The notes beneath the pieces were generated by a model that worked only from the letters and a program-made list of their open reading frames with translations, did no database searches and was not told where the DNA came from. 64,000 nt of DNA, taken from assembly GCA_020736575.1 (NCBI GenBank), contig JAGPYM010000003.1:2542001-2606000 (forward strand), read 5' to 3'. Every line of letters begins with the position of its first letter. Within the stretch, counting starts at the first letter, position 1. Both the position numbers and the translations under genes were made by a program. This document shows, in pieces, positions 23,001-36,560 of this stretch. The stretch is from Thelonectria olida. Lineage: Eukaryota; Ascomycota; Sordariomycetes; Hypocreales; Nectriaceae.

Positions 23001-26000
23001 GTACGAAGTAAAGAGCAACACCACATGACGGCGCAAGCACGCAATGAAATAGCGCCCCTCGGCCCTCTCCCACATCCCACCCTGACCAGGTTGTCATCGT
23101 GACGGGAGCGTGGGGTTTCCCGGCCGCACACGTGGGAGAGAGAGCCCATGGGCAAACTGATGCAATTATCCCTCCTAGTCACTTGGTCCTACGGATTAAG
23201 ATATGGAGTAGCTGCGGACGACTCCATCCCTACTCCTTGGCTTACGGACCCTCGGCCATGATGAATGCGACCAGCCAAATGACGAAACGGCAACGCTCAA
23301 TCTCTCGACACATTGATTCATCTCAAACGCATTGAGCACATGATCATGAAGCGGGATTTGTGTGTGTCAGTGAATTGCCTCTTTCTCTTTGGCGTGTGTC
23401 AAGCATGACCCTTGCTGCTCCTTTTAACGTGAGGCATTGAATGCGAACCGTTCGGAGGGCCCGTCGCCCACTTGCGAGATCCGAACGAACCCTTTTGTCA
23501 TTTGCATCAACAATTGCGTTTCGCCTCGTTTTTTTTTTTTGCGCATTAATAACATTACCTATTCGTACGAATACATCGTGGTCACGGCCCGCCACCTAGT
23601 GATTTGGCACCGACCCCCAACCCCCGGCGTCCCAGGCCAAAGGAACGTTTGTAAACGCGAATGTCGCCATCGAAGCTTTTCTCGTAATGAAAAAGGAACG
23701 ATTCGGCAGGCCTGGTTTAGACTTTTAATTATGTACCCCTGGAAGATTGCAAGATTTTCCTCCGCGTATGACCTTGCGATATCGTGAGGCTCATGGCGCT
23801 ATGTGTACCTTTGAGCATGGGATGTCTTATTGTTATAATTATTAGGATTTTTTTCTCTTTTTTTTTTTCTTTTTCGTACCAACGACGGTCGAACAGGGCT
23901 GGAGATTGGAGGGTCCTGGGTTCGCTGTCCAGGCTGCCATAAAAAAACCCCGGCACTGAACAGACCAGCGGCGAGGGGTGTTCGAACTGTGAGAGAATGA
24001 GAATGCTCGAGCACGCGCCGACGTTTGTAAATCAGCCAGGGGAGGGCGTGGGCAATGGAATCGAAGTCCAAGTGTCGTCGGACATTGCCGTTGGGCTCGC
24101 TTGCTGAGGGAAGCCGTTCCATCCAGGTGCTTTGGCTTGGATTAGTAGATTGATAAAGGTAACGGCCTGAAAATGTAGCCAAATCATTCTCCCACTAAGG
24201 GGGCTGCCTTGTAGTGATTTGATTCACGAATTTGTTCCTCGAGGTGGGTTCCAGATGCAGCAGGGGGCCATCAGGTGATTGACCGGGGGTGTTGGGCAAT
24301 GCTGTTTCTCTGCCGTGGCGTCTCGACGCGGCCGTTATCTTTGCGTCTCTGGCTGGTACACAGTTACCGTCTGGCTGGGATAGACAGATAGGAATCTGCC
24401 GATATCTGGAACTCGGAGGGTTGGGCGCGGTTATGTGTGTGTGTGCTCCTGGATCAGCGAAGGGATTGATAGGCATACCGAGAGACTGGTGAGATTGAAG
24501 ACTAAAGTATTCACGGCATGTCAGAACAAGCATCTCCGGGGTGTTGCCTTTCTTATCGGTCGGCACGAAGATATTCGTAGATAGGCACCGCAGTGCAGGG
24601 CTGAATGAGGGAATCAAGAGAGGCAAAGGTTCCCGAAGCCGAGTGTCAACAGTAACCGACAAAGGCAATCCGATTGCCCATGTCCCCCATGAGTCTTCAA
24701 GCCACCCCATGTCGCCATGCTGCCCGTTGTTCACCATTCACTGGAGGACTGCGGACACCCCACGTCCCCCAAGATCTCAGTGTCCGTCTCTGGGCATTGC
24801 CTCATGCGGACAATACACACGGGATGAAGGTTTTCGACGTAATGAATGCGAAATTGGAGAATCTGTTGATATCAGGTCACACAAGCACTCACACACACAA
24901 AGAGAGGAGACAAACTCACGCCCCCTCCCCCCTTTTGTTGTTGATACACTAGGCCAACCTACATCCAACGCACCAATCCCAACACGAATCTCTCTTTTGT
25001 TTTTTTCGCAATCGCAATCGGTCAAGGAAAAGAAGCGGAGACCAAACTAGACAATTAGCTAGTTACGTTGGACGAGCGAAATCGCGGAACGGGTCGACGG
25101 CTTGACGGGCTGGAGTAATTGTCCGATCTGCCGGACAATGTGGAGAGAGTCAAGTCATGAGGCTTATCCGACGGCTTTCAGCTTCACCCACACCAAAGAC
25201 TATTGGTCCAGTGAACTAGGTTGCCTTGGGCTGGCTCTGATGGAAGCGTGTGTGTGTGTGCGTGCGCGCGCGCGGGTGAATGTGAGTGAGTGTGAGTGTG
25301 GTTGGGCGACGCGAGCTGTTGGTGTGCTCGCACTGCATCGTTCCAACGCGTATGCTTGCAGGTTGCGAATTATCGTGTTAGCCGCGCTTGCCCGCCTGGA
25401 AAAGTAAAATAAAATAGAAATAAAACCAGGTCTTCTCTTCGGTTTTGCTTCTTTTCGTTTACGCAACCCCTTCCGAGACAAACAAGACAAGCGTTGTTGT
25501 CTCTCTTCTCTCCGGGGGTTCCAAACGCCGGCTCACCTAACCACCATCACGCTCAACACAGCAAACACAATAGAAGACGTACGCTACGAAGGGGCAGCCG
25601 CCGGCAGTAAATGCGCGGCAGGCGGCCGCAACGCCCAGCTAACCCAAGCCCGATCTTCGCCCTTCCCTTCCCCCAGAGCGAAGAGCCGGCGCGGGAGACG
25701 GCGTTGGCGCCAGCGCCTGTTAGACCCCGTTGAGTGAGTGCGTTTTTTCTTCTTCTTCGTCTTCTTTTCCCTCCGAAATGCGTCTCAGTGCGGAATGTCT
25801 TGCGAAAAGGCGTTGGGTTGTTTTAGGAGAGGAGGGGGGGGGCGTCTATGATTTCATCTGAGCGTCATAACGTGTTCCAGACGAAGGGGAGACTTTTCTG
25901 TGCTTCGTTTCTAGCGCGGCAGCTGGGTGGGTGTTGAGGATGGGAAGAATTCAAGACTTCATCGGACAAGTGGGAGAAGAGACAACTACGTACGAGAGGG

Positions 26001-29000
26001 AAGAAGCAAAATAACAAGCACACACACTTGCGAATAGGCACTTCGTAGACAGACACACATGCAACTGCACATTCATCACATACGCATAACACTACATGTC
26101 TTGGCTCTATGCTACTCCGTGTACGCAGTACGTACTACTCTTCGCACTTCGTAGTCTGTACAGCACCACCACACTTTGTCATTGTCTCACAAGGTCCCTT
26201 GTCTCCCCTCTCTTGCTGCAGGCCTGTGGCGGCGGGCGTCGTGCAGTAGTGCCAAAGACAAAAAGACGGGCACTGTTTCTGTTCATGGGGCTTCTGACTC
26301 TCCAAAGACGGAGTCGTTCTTGTGTGACGAGGCCTTTTGAGTTTCCCGACAAGAAGAAGCAACGTGCGTGCGTAGGGCTTGAGAGCCGCAACATCTAATT
26401 CCAGCAGTGCCCGGGGGTAGCATCACAACCGTGGAAAGGCAAAGGGCTTGACGAAGATGCTGGTGCCGTGGGAAGGCTGCAAAGAGCCTAGTCTCGTTTC
26501 TCTGGAGGGAAGAGGCGTGGTGGCACTTGTATGTAAGTGCGGAACAAGGGGACGACGAGGAGGGGGGTTGCTGAACTGGCAAGGCAAGGCATCGCATGCA
26601 ATGGCCTATTGCAGAGCACAATAGGCGCGGTAGTCGATGGGAAACCCAGGCCATGCCCAGGGAGATGCAGCAGGTCCCCTGTGCCCAAACTCGGCTGTTA
26701 TTGCTGCTCGATCAGATCACGCTCATTATAGGTATTTGCATTTGGCAATTCGGCAAGACTGATTGACCCACAAAGTCTCTTGCATCTTCTCACCGGATCA
26801 CAATGTCCCCGTCTTTCGGGTTGGGTAGTAGTCTCAGGTACAACTACTAGGTAGTTAGTTGACGGGTGGTCAGCAGCCTGGGGAGAAATCGACAACAGAC
26901 CAACAGTTGGCGCTGCCTGTACTCCAGATATCATCAACACACGCACACGCGCACGCTGTCTCTCTCTTTATCCAGTCAGCATCATATCATGTCCACGCCG
27001 CATGACGAGCGAACAGCTACTGCAACTACCCTCACTAACATCACACAAACCCTGCCCGAAGACGTTCAAAAAGTCCAAAAGCCCAGCTACTACTTCACTA
27101 AATCTCCGGGTCGGCGAAGAGCAGCCCGTCGCTCGATCCTCATTCACCCAACCAAGTTCTCGACGTGACAGTGGAGGCAACGGCAGGGATGGGCGGCCAA
27201 GGGGGGGAGGGCACGAGATGCCCGCCACCACGTTGACGATGCATAACCAATCCGCCGGGCGCCCAGCTTCCATCGATAGCGTCCTGTTCCCAGCATGAGT
27301 TTCCCACCCGGCGGCGTTGGCCATGGCTTTTGTCCGTCCGGAACGTGCGTACTTTCTTTTCCTCTGGTTTCTTGTATCACCGTGTGGACGACGCAACAAG
27401 CATTCTAGTCCGCGGCAACACTATGGCTTGGGTCCTTGCCGCAGGCTAACACTTCTCAGCGGCGCGGAGCGGGAGAGCATCACGGGCCGAGCGTTCTAGT
27501 TGGCACGAATCGCAGCCAGCAAAACTTGGTCGTGGTTCGAAGTCCTCCAGTAGATTAGACGGTGAACGGATTGCAGTTAAGTATATTCGTAAGTAGCTTA
27601 GCAACCCGGATGGCCCTTTCAGGAGGCGTGTGTGTTTTCTCGTCTTTCCTAGTACGGCTCTCTGTAGATGGATACTTTGTAGGTAATTGTTGTCTCACTC
27701 TCTCTGCCTCTATGGTGTTGAGATGCATTGCATCCCGTCCATCCCTTCCTCCCCCACGCATAACGCAATGCAGCAGTGGACAGCAGTAAGATGGGGGTAT
27801 CGCTGGTTGAATCTTGGAATTTTGGATCCTTGCGCCTAACAATATGCTAATGGTATGCTGGGTGTGTGTGTTTAAAAACAACAACAAAACTACACTGTTA
27901 AAAAAAAAAAAAATTTGTCCCATGATCCCAAATGTCCCCCATTTTCCTTCTTGATGTGTACCTTATTTGCCCGCCTTGCGTTGTTTAAAGAATGACAACG
28001 CCTTACCGGAGAGTGTACAAGAAACGAAACAAGACTTGTAAAAAACGAACAAAAAACATTTCCAATACATGCCAAGCCATGAATGGCTTCCTTTGTTGAG
28101 TTTCCCATAGTATACCCCTGGCCGTATTTCCTTGCATGCACCTGTTGAACATGAAACAGCAATAATAATAAAAAAGGCTCGTCCTCGTACAGGTTCCCGG
28201 CACTCTTGTTGTTGTTGATCTTGTCTCGGACATCCCCCCACGCCGTTGGAGCTGAATTGTCGGATCCCCCATCGGTGCCGAACCTGGACACCGGGACACA
28301 CCAAGCCTCAATGAGCTGTCATCCCACCGTCCGTTTCCAAAGAAGATGGGGAATTCGGCCACGAGGCTGATGGTGGCGTCCGAGGAGATGAGGGCGGCAT
28401 CGAGAAGTGAGCTGTTCGTCATTGCCCCTGGTAGCAATGAACAAGGAGCCGGGAGAGCTGCGTGAGGAGGTAGGTTTGCACCCAGAGCGAGCCAAAAGTC
28501 TTATCCATCCCAAATAAGCAAAACAATAAAACAGATAACACCCCAAAAATGTGGTTTCCCAATCCGCCTTTAACGAATGTGCCTTTTCCATCTTTTGTGG
28601 TGATCCCGTTGTGTATCTCTCTCTCTCTCTCTTTTTTTTCTTTTTTTTTTCTCAATGGTTCGTTTTCTTTTTCTTCTTTTATTACCCATTTTTATCTTTT
28701 CCGGTTTCGGGCGTCGTCATCGTCGGTTGGAAGAATAACTTGTTGTGTGTTGGTTCATGGTTGGTCTCATTCCCACGCTTCCCAAGAGTGGTGGGGTCAT
28801 TATACATGCCGGTACCGCCGAAGGAGGTGTGGGAACATGGAGAGAAAGAAAGACGGTCGACAAGTGGGAAATTTCGTTCCCTTTTTTTGACTCGCATATT
28901 TCTTTTCTTTTTCCTTTTTTTTGTCGTCTTTGGTTAGAATAAAAATAATCATCGTCCGATCCTGTTGACGTCGGAGAAGAGCGTGGGGGTTTGTCGTCGT

Positions 29001-29110
29001 CTTAAGCCGCATCGTTGGGTATCAAGAAGTAATGGTAACCATGGGCAGGTGTATAATGGCGGCGGCGACGCAGAGAGAGAGAGTCGAAACCTGCGGATAG
29101 AAAGACGGAA
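20063..29110. other. Gene-poor stretch, 9 kb
   Basis: No recognisable gene on either strand. Open frames up to 180 aa are Arg/Ser/Pro-rich and overlap each other in several frames. It contains homopolymer runs (A-run near 21845, T-run near 23530, A-run near 27900), a GT/GC alternating tract at 25.25 kb and T-rich pyrimidine tracts at 28.6-28.9 kb. One 98-codon frame at 27002-27298 begins with ATG but overlaps another open frame and is not supported. No transposon open frame, terminal repeat or tRNA was seen. Confidence 0.45.
25246..25274. repeat. Alternating purine-pyrimidine (GT/GC) tract
   Basis: 29 consecutive bases alternate purine and pyrimidine without interruption, first GT dinucleotides and then GC dinucleotides. 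Such tracts favour left-handed Z-DNA under negative supercoiling. It lies far from any recognised gene. Confidence 0.9.
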
Positions 29111-29647
29111 TCATTGCGCTGAAAGCTGCTGCTGAGTACATGACATGCGCGATTCGGGGCGCTGGATCAGCTTCGCCCAAGGGTGGTTGCTTGGCTGCTG
29201 TCGTTCGCGGCAGGCGGCTGCGACTGGTCAGTAAAGATGCGCCATCAAAGGCGGCCGACCTTGTGGTAGGTAGTTGGCGCCAGATTGAGCCCTTTGCAGG
29301 GTTAAGACATACCGCAAATGTCATCTCCCCTGAGGAAAGCCGTTAGTCACGAGTCATACATGCACATTCTAGCGTATTTCTGTATGCGGAACAAGATGGG
29401 GAAAAGGATGGATGGATGGATGGATAAACATACCAGTATTGCTTGCTGACAATCGTCGGCGGGCATCGTCGTTCCGTCTCAATGTACTTTGGGCACCATG
29501 ATTCTACCAGGTGGTAGTGGTGCTGGCAGCTGAGTTCCTTCTGCACGAGGGGAACAAGTCGTGTTAGTCACGTTCACGGTACATCATGACATGACATGGT
29601 TGAATGTCCAATGGCCTGGTCCAACTCACGTAGATGTAGTTGCACAT
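29111..29647 (-). CDS. Small conserved Cys-rich fungal protein, four exons
   Basis: Exons: 29647-29630 (18 nt), 29540-29434, 29329-29313 (17 nt), 29217-29111; introns of 89, 104 and 95 nt with GTGAGT/GTATGT donors. The spliced product is 82 aa. It begins MCNYIYKELSCQHHYHLVESWCPKY and carries Cys at 2, 11, 22, 32, 47, 50 and 74 plus a His cluster at 13, 14 and 16. Small fungal proteins starting MCNY followed by a Cys/His pattern and a CxxC are widespread in Pezizomycotina and uncharacterised; this pattern suggests metal (zinc) binding. No signal peptide is present, so it is likely intracellular. Two exons below 20 nt make automatic prediction unreliable. Function unknown. Confidence 0.8.
29406..29426. 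repeat. (GGAT)n microsatellite inside intron 2
   Basis: About five tandem GGAT units lie within the second intron of the small Cys-rich gene. Confidence 0.9.
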
Positions 29648-30880
29648 GGTGGAAGCGTAAACGATAGTCGAGGGGGGATCGGGTCGTCCAAAGGAAAGGC
29701 AAGGCAAGACAAGAAAGACAATGAATGAGGTGTGAGGTCGACGTAAAGGGACCAAAGGCGGGTGTGTGTCAATATATAAAAGGCGAGTGGTAGGTAGGTC
29801 CACAGAGGGCTGCAGGCGATCAGATAATAGGGACAAGCATCCAAAGGCAAGAGTTGTTTCAAAGTACCACGGCAACAGTAACGAGACGTCGGCGTCAGCA
29901 CTGCCGGGGGCGGTCGAGGCGTATTTAAGAAGACAAAGAGATGAATCTCAGTACAATGGTAGTAGTCATTGAATCCAGAGGGACGGGGTGTGAGAGGGGC
30001 CGCTGCGTGCCTTGGCCTGGGTCCGTGGTTGTTTAAAAGGCGCCCAGGAGCAGCCAAGGTCCCCTCCTACTCCTCTTCCTGTTGCTCGCCAACCCCTGTC
30101 GACAGTCCACTCTGCCAGTCCCTCAGGGCTCGACCAGGGAGGGGGGAGGGAAGGCCTTCAGTCAGCACTGTCCAGTGCGTGCGAGAGAGACGCCCCCCGG
30201 ACGACGGGTGGTTTTGACTGACAAGGGGGGAGGGGGTGTCGAAACGTTTCTCTCCAGCAAGCGTCCATGGCAAAGCAGGGGTCTGGGGTGAAGAGGTATG
30301 GGGGGTGTGACTCAGTACAACAATACTTGGGTAACGATACATGCAGTTGGCCGATGTATGCATCTTGTGAGGATGGAGCGAGCAGTTTTTTCTTCTGAGC
30401 AAAGCGGGTAGCCGTCGTGTGTGCTATGTGTCTCGTCGGCCCAGCACAGCGACGGACAAGGCGCTTGCGAGCGCACACAGGCCATCCTACGAGCCTCGCA
30501 ACCTTCGGCGTCGGCGAAGAGAGGAACAGGAAAATGGATCGATTCCGGACTTTGGTTCGAAAAGAAGACGAATTCATTGATTTGATGGGGGGGAAAAAGC
30601 GCCATGACTCGAGAGTCGGTTGAGACACCATTACGAGACGAACGGAGAAGAACGGGCGTTTTTTTCTTGTTTAAAAAAAAGTTTTACTTTGGTGTGAGGA
30701 GAGCGAGATGAGAATGATGGATGGACGACTTTAGCCAGAGGAAGCGGGCAAATAATGGCACGGCAGTGAGAGAGAAAATGCGCGGCAAAGCCGTACACCA
30801 ACACCACTTCGACGAGAAGGGAGAGACTCGAAGACGGCTGGCTGGCTTTAGAGTTTGCACGACGGGCAACGAGAGGACGG

Positions 30881-30905
30881 ATGGGATGGGATGGGATGGG
30901 ATGGG
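30881..30905. repeat. (ATGGG)5 minisatellite
   Basis: Five perfect tandem ATGGG units. Confidence 0.95.
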
Positions 30906-33900
30906 TCGTGTCGTGTTCCCGCGACGGGTTGGGCCGCGAGTAACAAGACAGACAGAAGGGAACAAGACGAGACGGCCTCTAACTCTGACAGATGGGGAGC
31001 GAGGTGGAGCGTGTGTGTGTGATGTGAAGAAGAGTAGACGGGCCGTTTGTGTATCAGGTACTGCACCAACTTGAAGCTGTTGCGGCTGGAGACACGACAC
31101 AGCTTCCAGGTTGATTGCCAGTTGAGCATAGAGAGAAAAGAAGTGCTTGGGCTCTCTCTGTGTGTCTCTCTCTCCTCATGGCCCTCCTCCTGCTCCTCCT
31201 CCTCCTCATGACGATATCCTTGACTATCCCATGAGAACCTTGACGGCCAACCCAGGATCCACCCCCTCCAACCCTCCCTCATCTTCCCAGCCCAGCAGCC
31301 AGCGGCAGAAAGACCCTCGGTCCATTAATTCTCATATCCCCACCATCGGTATTCGGAATCCAGCTCAATTGTGCAATTCACTTCTCACAATGAGCCCGCA
31401 AACAGGTCATCCATAAGCACAACACCACCTCTCTCCTCTTACCCAATCGCTCCTTCGTCCCAGTCACCCTCTCCCCCCATTGGCACAAGAAAGAGGGCAT
31501 CACCCGACTGACGGGCCGTCGGGCACGTGGGACCGCGCCTTTTCGTCAAAGCAGAGCCTGAGCTTCGTCTCTTCACCGAAGCCCCCCCAGTATTTCTTCG
31601 GAGATCGCATGGTGAACTTCCTGGGCCGGATATACTGTGCACCAAGTAAGGGTGACCTACACCACCCATCTCGACCGCGCAACTTTAGATGCCTTTCTTT
31701 GGCCACGAAAGGTATTCGAGACCGAACCCCATGTTTCTTGGCTCATGAACAAGATGCTCCCTTGGGATATTCCGTCTCCAAGGCAAAAAGTCTCCATTCC
31801 CTCGGTCTAGAGAGAGCGGGGGCCTCTTCTGCTTTCAACCCGACCACCCGCTGTCACGTCTCGCTTGGGGTTCATTTCCCCCGTCGAAATGAAAGTCCGT
31901 TCCTCGTAATACCGGCCAAACAGCAAAGACTTGGAAAAAATTTTCATTCATCCGTTCGTTCTCCTGCTTTTCCGGGTTCCTCGACCGCACGGCATTGGCT
32001 TGGGCTGCTAAATAAAACATGCAATGCAAACTGGAGACCATGGTGCATCAAGTGCGCCGCTCTCAGATCTCCCGCTGATCCTGGTCCCTCCTCTCGCAAG
32101 CCTCCTGTGCCTGAGAATGCCAACGCACTGCGTCTTCTGTGAGGCGCTCTTCACTTGCAGCTTGTGATTGATAAATGCCTGCCTGGTCCTGGATGTAGAT
32201 TAAACGCGCAACTTTTCCCTTTGCAGCAACCGTCTCCCCCCCAATGGACCAATTGGTTCTTCTTCATCTCGAGTCCAAAGCACTCTTTAACCAGGACGAC
32301 AACACCCGGGCGTTTTCTTCTTGCTTCAGCGGGTGAAACCTGCCATCACAGAGCACGCGTCTGACCCACTGGACGGTTCCGTTCCAGACGCTGAGATTGC
32401 TCGCTGGGATTCGTATCCATGACTGTGGCCTCTGCAGCGGTGACGCCATCCTCGTAATGTGCCTCTTCCGTTCTGCTTCTTCTGCTTCTGTCAAAGCCGC
32501 AAGTTCCCTGAGCAGCCGCCGGCGCCCCAGAACGCCAAGTACCGTGAGCAATGGGAAGTGATCGAGTGGAGTGGAAGATGGGCGCATTACTACCGGCCGT
32601 CATACGGAGCAGACTCCTTCTTCCAGTGAGAAGCTCTGCTTTGGGATCCATGGGAGCATCAAAGCATCGCCAAAGCCCACCTGAGGGCCGAGCCATCACC
32701 CCATACTTGGGACTCTTGACCAACACCCGTAGACGTAAGAAAATATTTCCCTTCAGGCGCGCCCCGACTTGCGAGGACTCCACTGCACACGTGGGTAAAA
32801 AGTGCCGACAGCTCTTCAACACCTTCTTTCGTACCGTTTGGCTGCTTATTAGGCCGTCCCCGCCGTTTTAGTGTCGCAGTGGCAGTGGCAGTGACCGTGG
32901 CCGTGGCAGGCATCTTCAGCTTCACCCATCTTTGCCCAGTCGTGACCCTTGTTTCTGCTTTGTCAAATGGCCGAGCAGAACATTCAGCAGTCATCTGACA
33001 AGGGTCGATGGGGCGGAGAAATGGCCTATGTATTCGTATACGCGTGGTCTCCTATACAGCACAGCACCGCACAGCAACGGCGACGCAGCGAGGCTCGATA
33101 CGATATGTCGCTTTTCTTGCCGTCACCGTTTGACTCCTCCGACGACTCGCCCGGTTCCGGACGTGACTCTCTTGTCATGAGTTGAGCTAACAAGCCACGT
33201 CGCTGTCCCAATGCAGGAACCGGTGAGGATGCGTCAACATGGGCCTTGGATGACTTTGATCCCGGGTCCGCCTGCGGGACCGCATTCCCACCAATCATCT
33301 GTGCCAGCTGGTCCGAGACATGTTCGATCAAGACGTTCCAAATCGGGGTCTTTGGCTGGTGTCGACGGTTCAGTTGCAGAGAGAGAGGGCTTGAGCGAGC
33401 CTCGTTGCGGCCATCTTCATTGATAGATGGCCTCCCCCCGTCCCAGTCCCCGACGAGATCCACAAAGTGTCCCAAGAAAAGAAGAAGCCGACTAGAATGA
33501 AACTAGAGGCTGAACCCGCCGTCGGCGGGCGTGCTTCTGGAATAACACCCGTTGCCCAAAGGACGGAAATCACCCACCCCATCCCCACAGCTCCGTCCTT
33601 CTCTGCGACGGTCGACACCCATTGGCACCCCTACCACTCACCGCTATCCAATCAGCCCTGTACATCCCGAAAATGACGAGTGGTCCAGAGGCAATGGTGC
33701 TGGAGACGGTCTTGCACGGGTTTGCGGGTTGTGGGATGCCGTCCCAGCAGGCCCAGCCAGCCCAGCCCAGCCTCAGCCCGCGCCGCTTCGCCCGACTGAT
33801 TGGCGGCCAGCGAGATTGGGCTGACCTCTCAGAGACGAGACTAGCTAAACGAACTGGCGGGCTTCTGCTCCTCCTGGAGGGATGTTGAATTTGCATTTGC

Positions 33901-34921
33901 CTGGAATGCATGAGAGGGAAGGGGGCTTGTTTGATCCGAGTTCCCTCTTCTGGAAACTGGGTTGGCCGACGATATAGACGGCCATGGAGGTAAGGTCTCA
34001 ACAGCAACAAGCCGATCAAACCACATCTGGTTACGGCTAGTTGGTACCCTCCTGTCAATGCCATGACGCCTTTGCCCGCCCATCATCTGCCCTGGCCCGA
34101 AGGACCCGGCTCCGTGTCCACCTTGTTTCCTCTGGTCCCCCTCGCAAAGATAGTGTCACCATCATCGATTCCCATGTGCATCCAAGGGCCACGCCTGCCA
34201 GTCCGACCCGCCCTTGGCGCCCTGTCGTCCAATCACTGCGGTCCCAGCTTCGTGTCCTGGGCGTTCCCAGAACGAGGGCTCGGGCCTCGGGATGGATGTT
34301 CTGCTTCTGGCATGATGGGGCCCTGGCCGATTTTCTTTTGGATCCCTTCCCTTCGCCTTCGCTTCCACACACTAACTTTTACACTTTGGACCCTTTGCTC
34401 AACGTCCCTTTTTCAGCCCTGGTCTTGAGCCTATCTATCATTTATCACACTGGAACCGGGGGAGCTCTCAAACGAGAGGGGGGGCCTAAAACACAACGCA
34501 TTCATGCAATCTGGTGACGAATAAGTTATGGAGTACAAGACAAGACACGCACACCTGACCTGCCGAGAATAGCTTCAGCTTGTTCAGCAAACAGCCCTGG
34601 GATACACCCCAGCAACAGGAATTGATTGTGCAGAGAGCCTGTGGAGTTTGGTGGCCTCCATGCTGTGTGAGCTGTCGGCAGAGCTGCGAGGATTGGCAGT
34701 GTTATTACTGTTTGTGGCTTGCAAAGAGCGTGCATGTGCAGGCTGCAAACCTCACTGGCGGCAGCGGCTTTTCCCTCGGAATTATTTTCAATGTTTTGTT
34801 GTTTGTCTTGTTGTTCCCATCATGACGCCTGTCAGATACGATGCCTTGGTGAGCTGAGCTGAGGCATGTCGGCGGCACCGTCTCATACTTACATGCATAC
34901 ATACAACGTATTACAGCACAT

Positions 34922-34938
34922 CACACACACACACACAC
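34922..34938. repeat. (CA)n microsatellite
   Basis: Eight tandem CA dinucleotides followed by an interrupted GCACACACGC continuation. Confidence 0.9.
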
Positions 34939-35347
34939 GCACACACGCATGGCTTCACTTCGGAAAGTTTGAGCAGGTATCGTTGGCTGTGTAGGAAATC
35001 CACCGACCCACGGACAAGGATCTCGCGGAAGCCTCATTAGAAACGTTGCTTTTTCCTCTGGACGGGCAGGTTTGAATCCGCGACGGAAGAAGCCCTAGGT
35101 GTTAATTACTTAGACTTTCCTGGGACTGCAAGGGCCGAGCCGACAAAGGTCGGTTCCGGGAGACTGGGAAAGAGAAAACAAGAGGAGAAAACATTGTCGT
35201 CGGCGTACTTCGAGACAGACATGGCGGAACACGGCCGGGGCGGCGTCGGTCGCCATGTTTTACCCTATACTCGTTAGTCCCATGTCGTGGAATGACTTGA
35301 TGACGGCCGGCAACTGGGAAGAGTTTTGCATGCAATGCACGTCGTCT

Positions 35348-35371
35348 CCATCCATCCATCCATCCATCCAT
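35348..35371. repeat. (CATC)n microsatellite
   Basis: About six tandem CATC units. Confidence 0.9.
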
Positions 35372-36560
35372 GCTTCATGGGGTTATGGAAATCTCGTTGC
35401 TTGGCAAAACGTTTGCATACCTACCTACACTACAGCGAGAGCGGGCACTAAGCAGAGCTAGTTGACGCAGACCGCTCTTTGACAGCTGGACACTGCCAGA
35501 GTCTTTACCTGAAGCATGCGTCCTGCACGAGGAAAAGAAAAGAACGGGAAGGGAAGGGAAAAGGACGCAAGCCATCGTGTAGCAGCAGCCCATCGACCGA
35601 GAGGCCGCACGCATGCCGCGCCGGCGTAGTCCCACATCGGCACCATCGTACCCCAGACTGGGAGAATTTCCCCCTTGCTTTGCCTTGCAGTTGCAGCTTT
35701 TTGTTGTGTCGTTGTTGTCATTCATTTCCTCTCCAAGGACACCGATCGACCAACTACATTGTCTGTCCTGCATGTGTATTTACAAGAGTTACCGCCGCAA
35801 GCGCGAGCAAACCGGGAACCGGAAGCGCAGGACAGCCGTTCGGTTTCCGCGTCGGGTCCAAGATTGAAGGAGATCCGTGGCTCGAAGAACTTTTCTCGCC
35901 ACATACCGACTTTTCTCTCTGACGAGAAGGCAATTGCGGTGTACCAAGTACATTGCACGTACGTTGCTCGCGACTTGGGCCCGGTCGATTGACATCGGCA
36001 GTTTGGCCGTCTCCCGGGCTCGTCAACCAACACCCATACCCGTCTTGTCATTCGACGTGCTAGCTCTGTGTCACCCATCTCAATCGCTTCTCTAAACAGA
36101 CATCATCCATCTATCAACGACCGTTAACTAGTTCACCAAGTTAGCCCGCTCTCGACCGCACCCGGTTCGCCTTGTCCGCAGCCGAAACACGCCTGCGGTT
36201 CGGCCTACCACCGCCATCTGCTCACTTCGGGGCCGCCAGGGTTCGAGATTGTCTGTCAAGACGACCCTTTTCCCTTCGGCAAACACTGTCTAGCCTACAC
36301 GACAACTGGGGGTGTATTCACCAAACGCAGTCAATCCTTCGGCCAGAGCTACGCTGTCGATCCCAGCCGCTTTTCCGGCCTCGCTGGACTCGTCCAGGGG
36401 TCGCAAAGCTTCAGCATCCCAGGAACCCAGCGTCCAGAATCCCGGGTTGCTCGTGAGGAATTAGTCCGCGTCAGAGTGCAACGTTGGATAATAAAGAGTA
36501 CGTAGTTCATCATCATCATGTCCAACAAGGTTGGGCTTCAAGATATTCCAAGTGAGCATC

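Noticed and set aside
27002..27298. 98-codon frame starting with ATG
   Set aside because: Three overlapping frames are open here and none shows conserved content.
31480..32142. 220-codon plus-strand frame
   Set aside because: It begins at a TTG rather than ATG and shows no recognisable domain or codon pattern.
32967..33500. Possible two-exon gene starting with an ATG near 32967
   Set aside because: A weak GTGACT donor could join two open segments, but the product has no family resemblance and the minus strand is equally open; not supported enough to list.
35040..35090. GGTTTGAATCC, similar to a tRNA B box
   Set aside because: The flanking bases do not form a T stem and no acceptor stem or D arm can be drawn around it.
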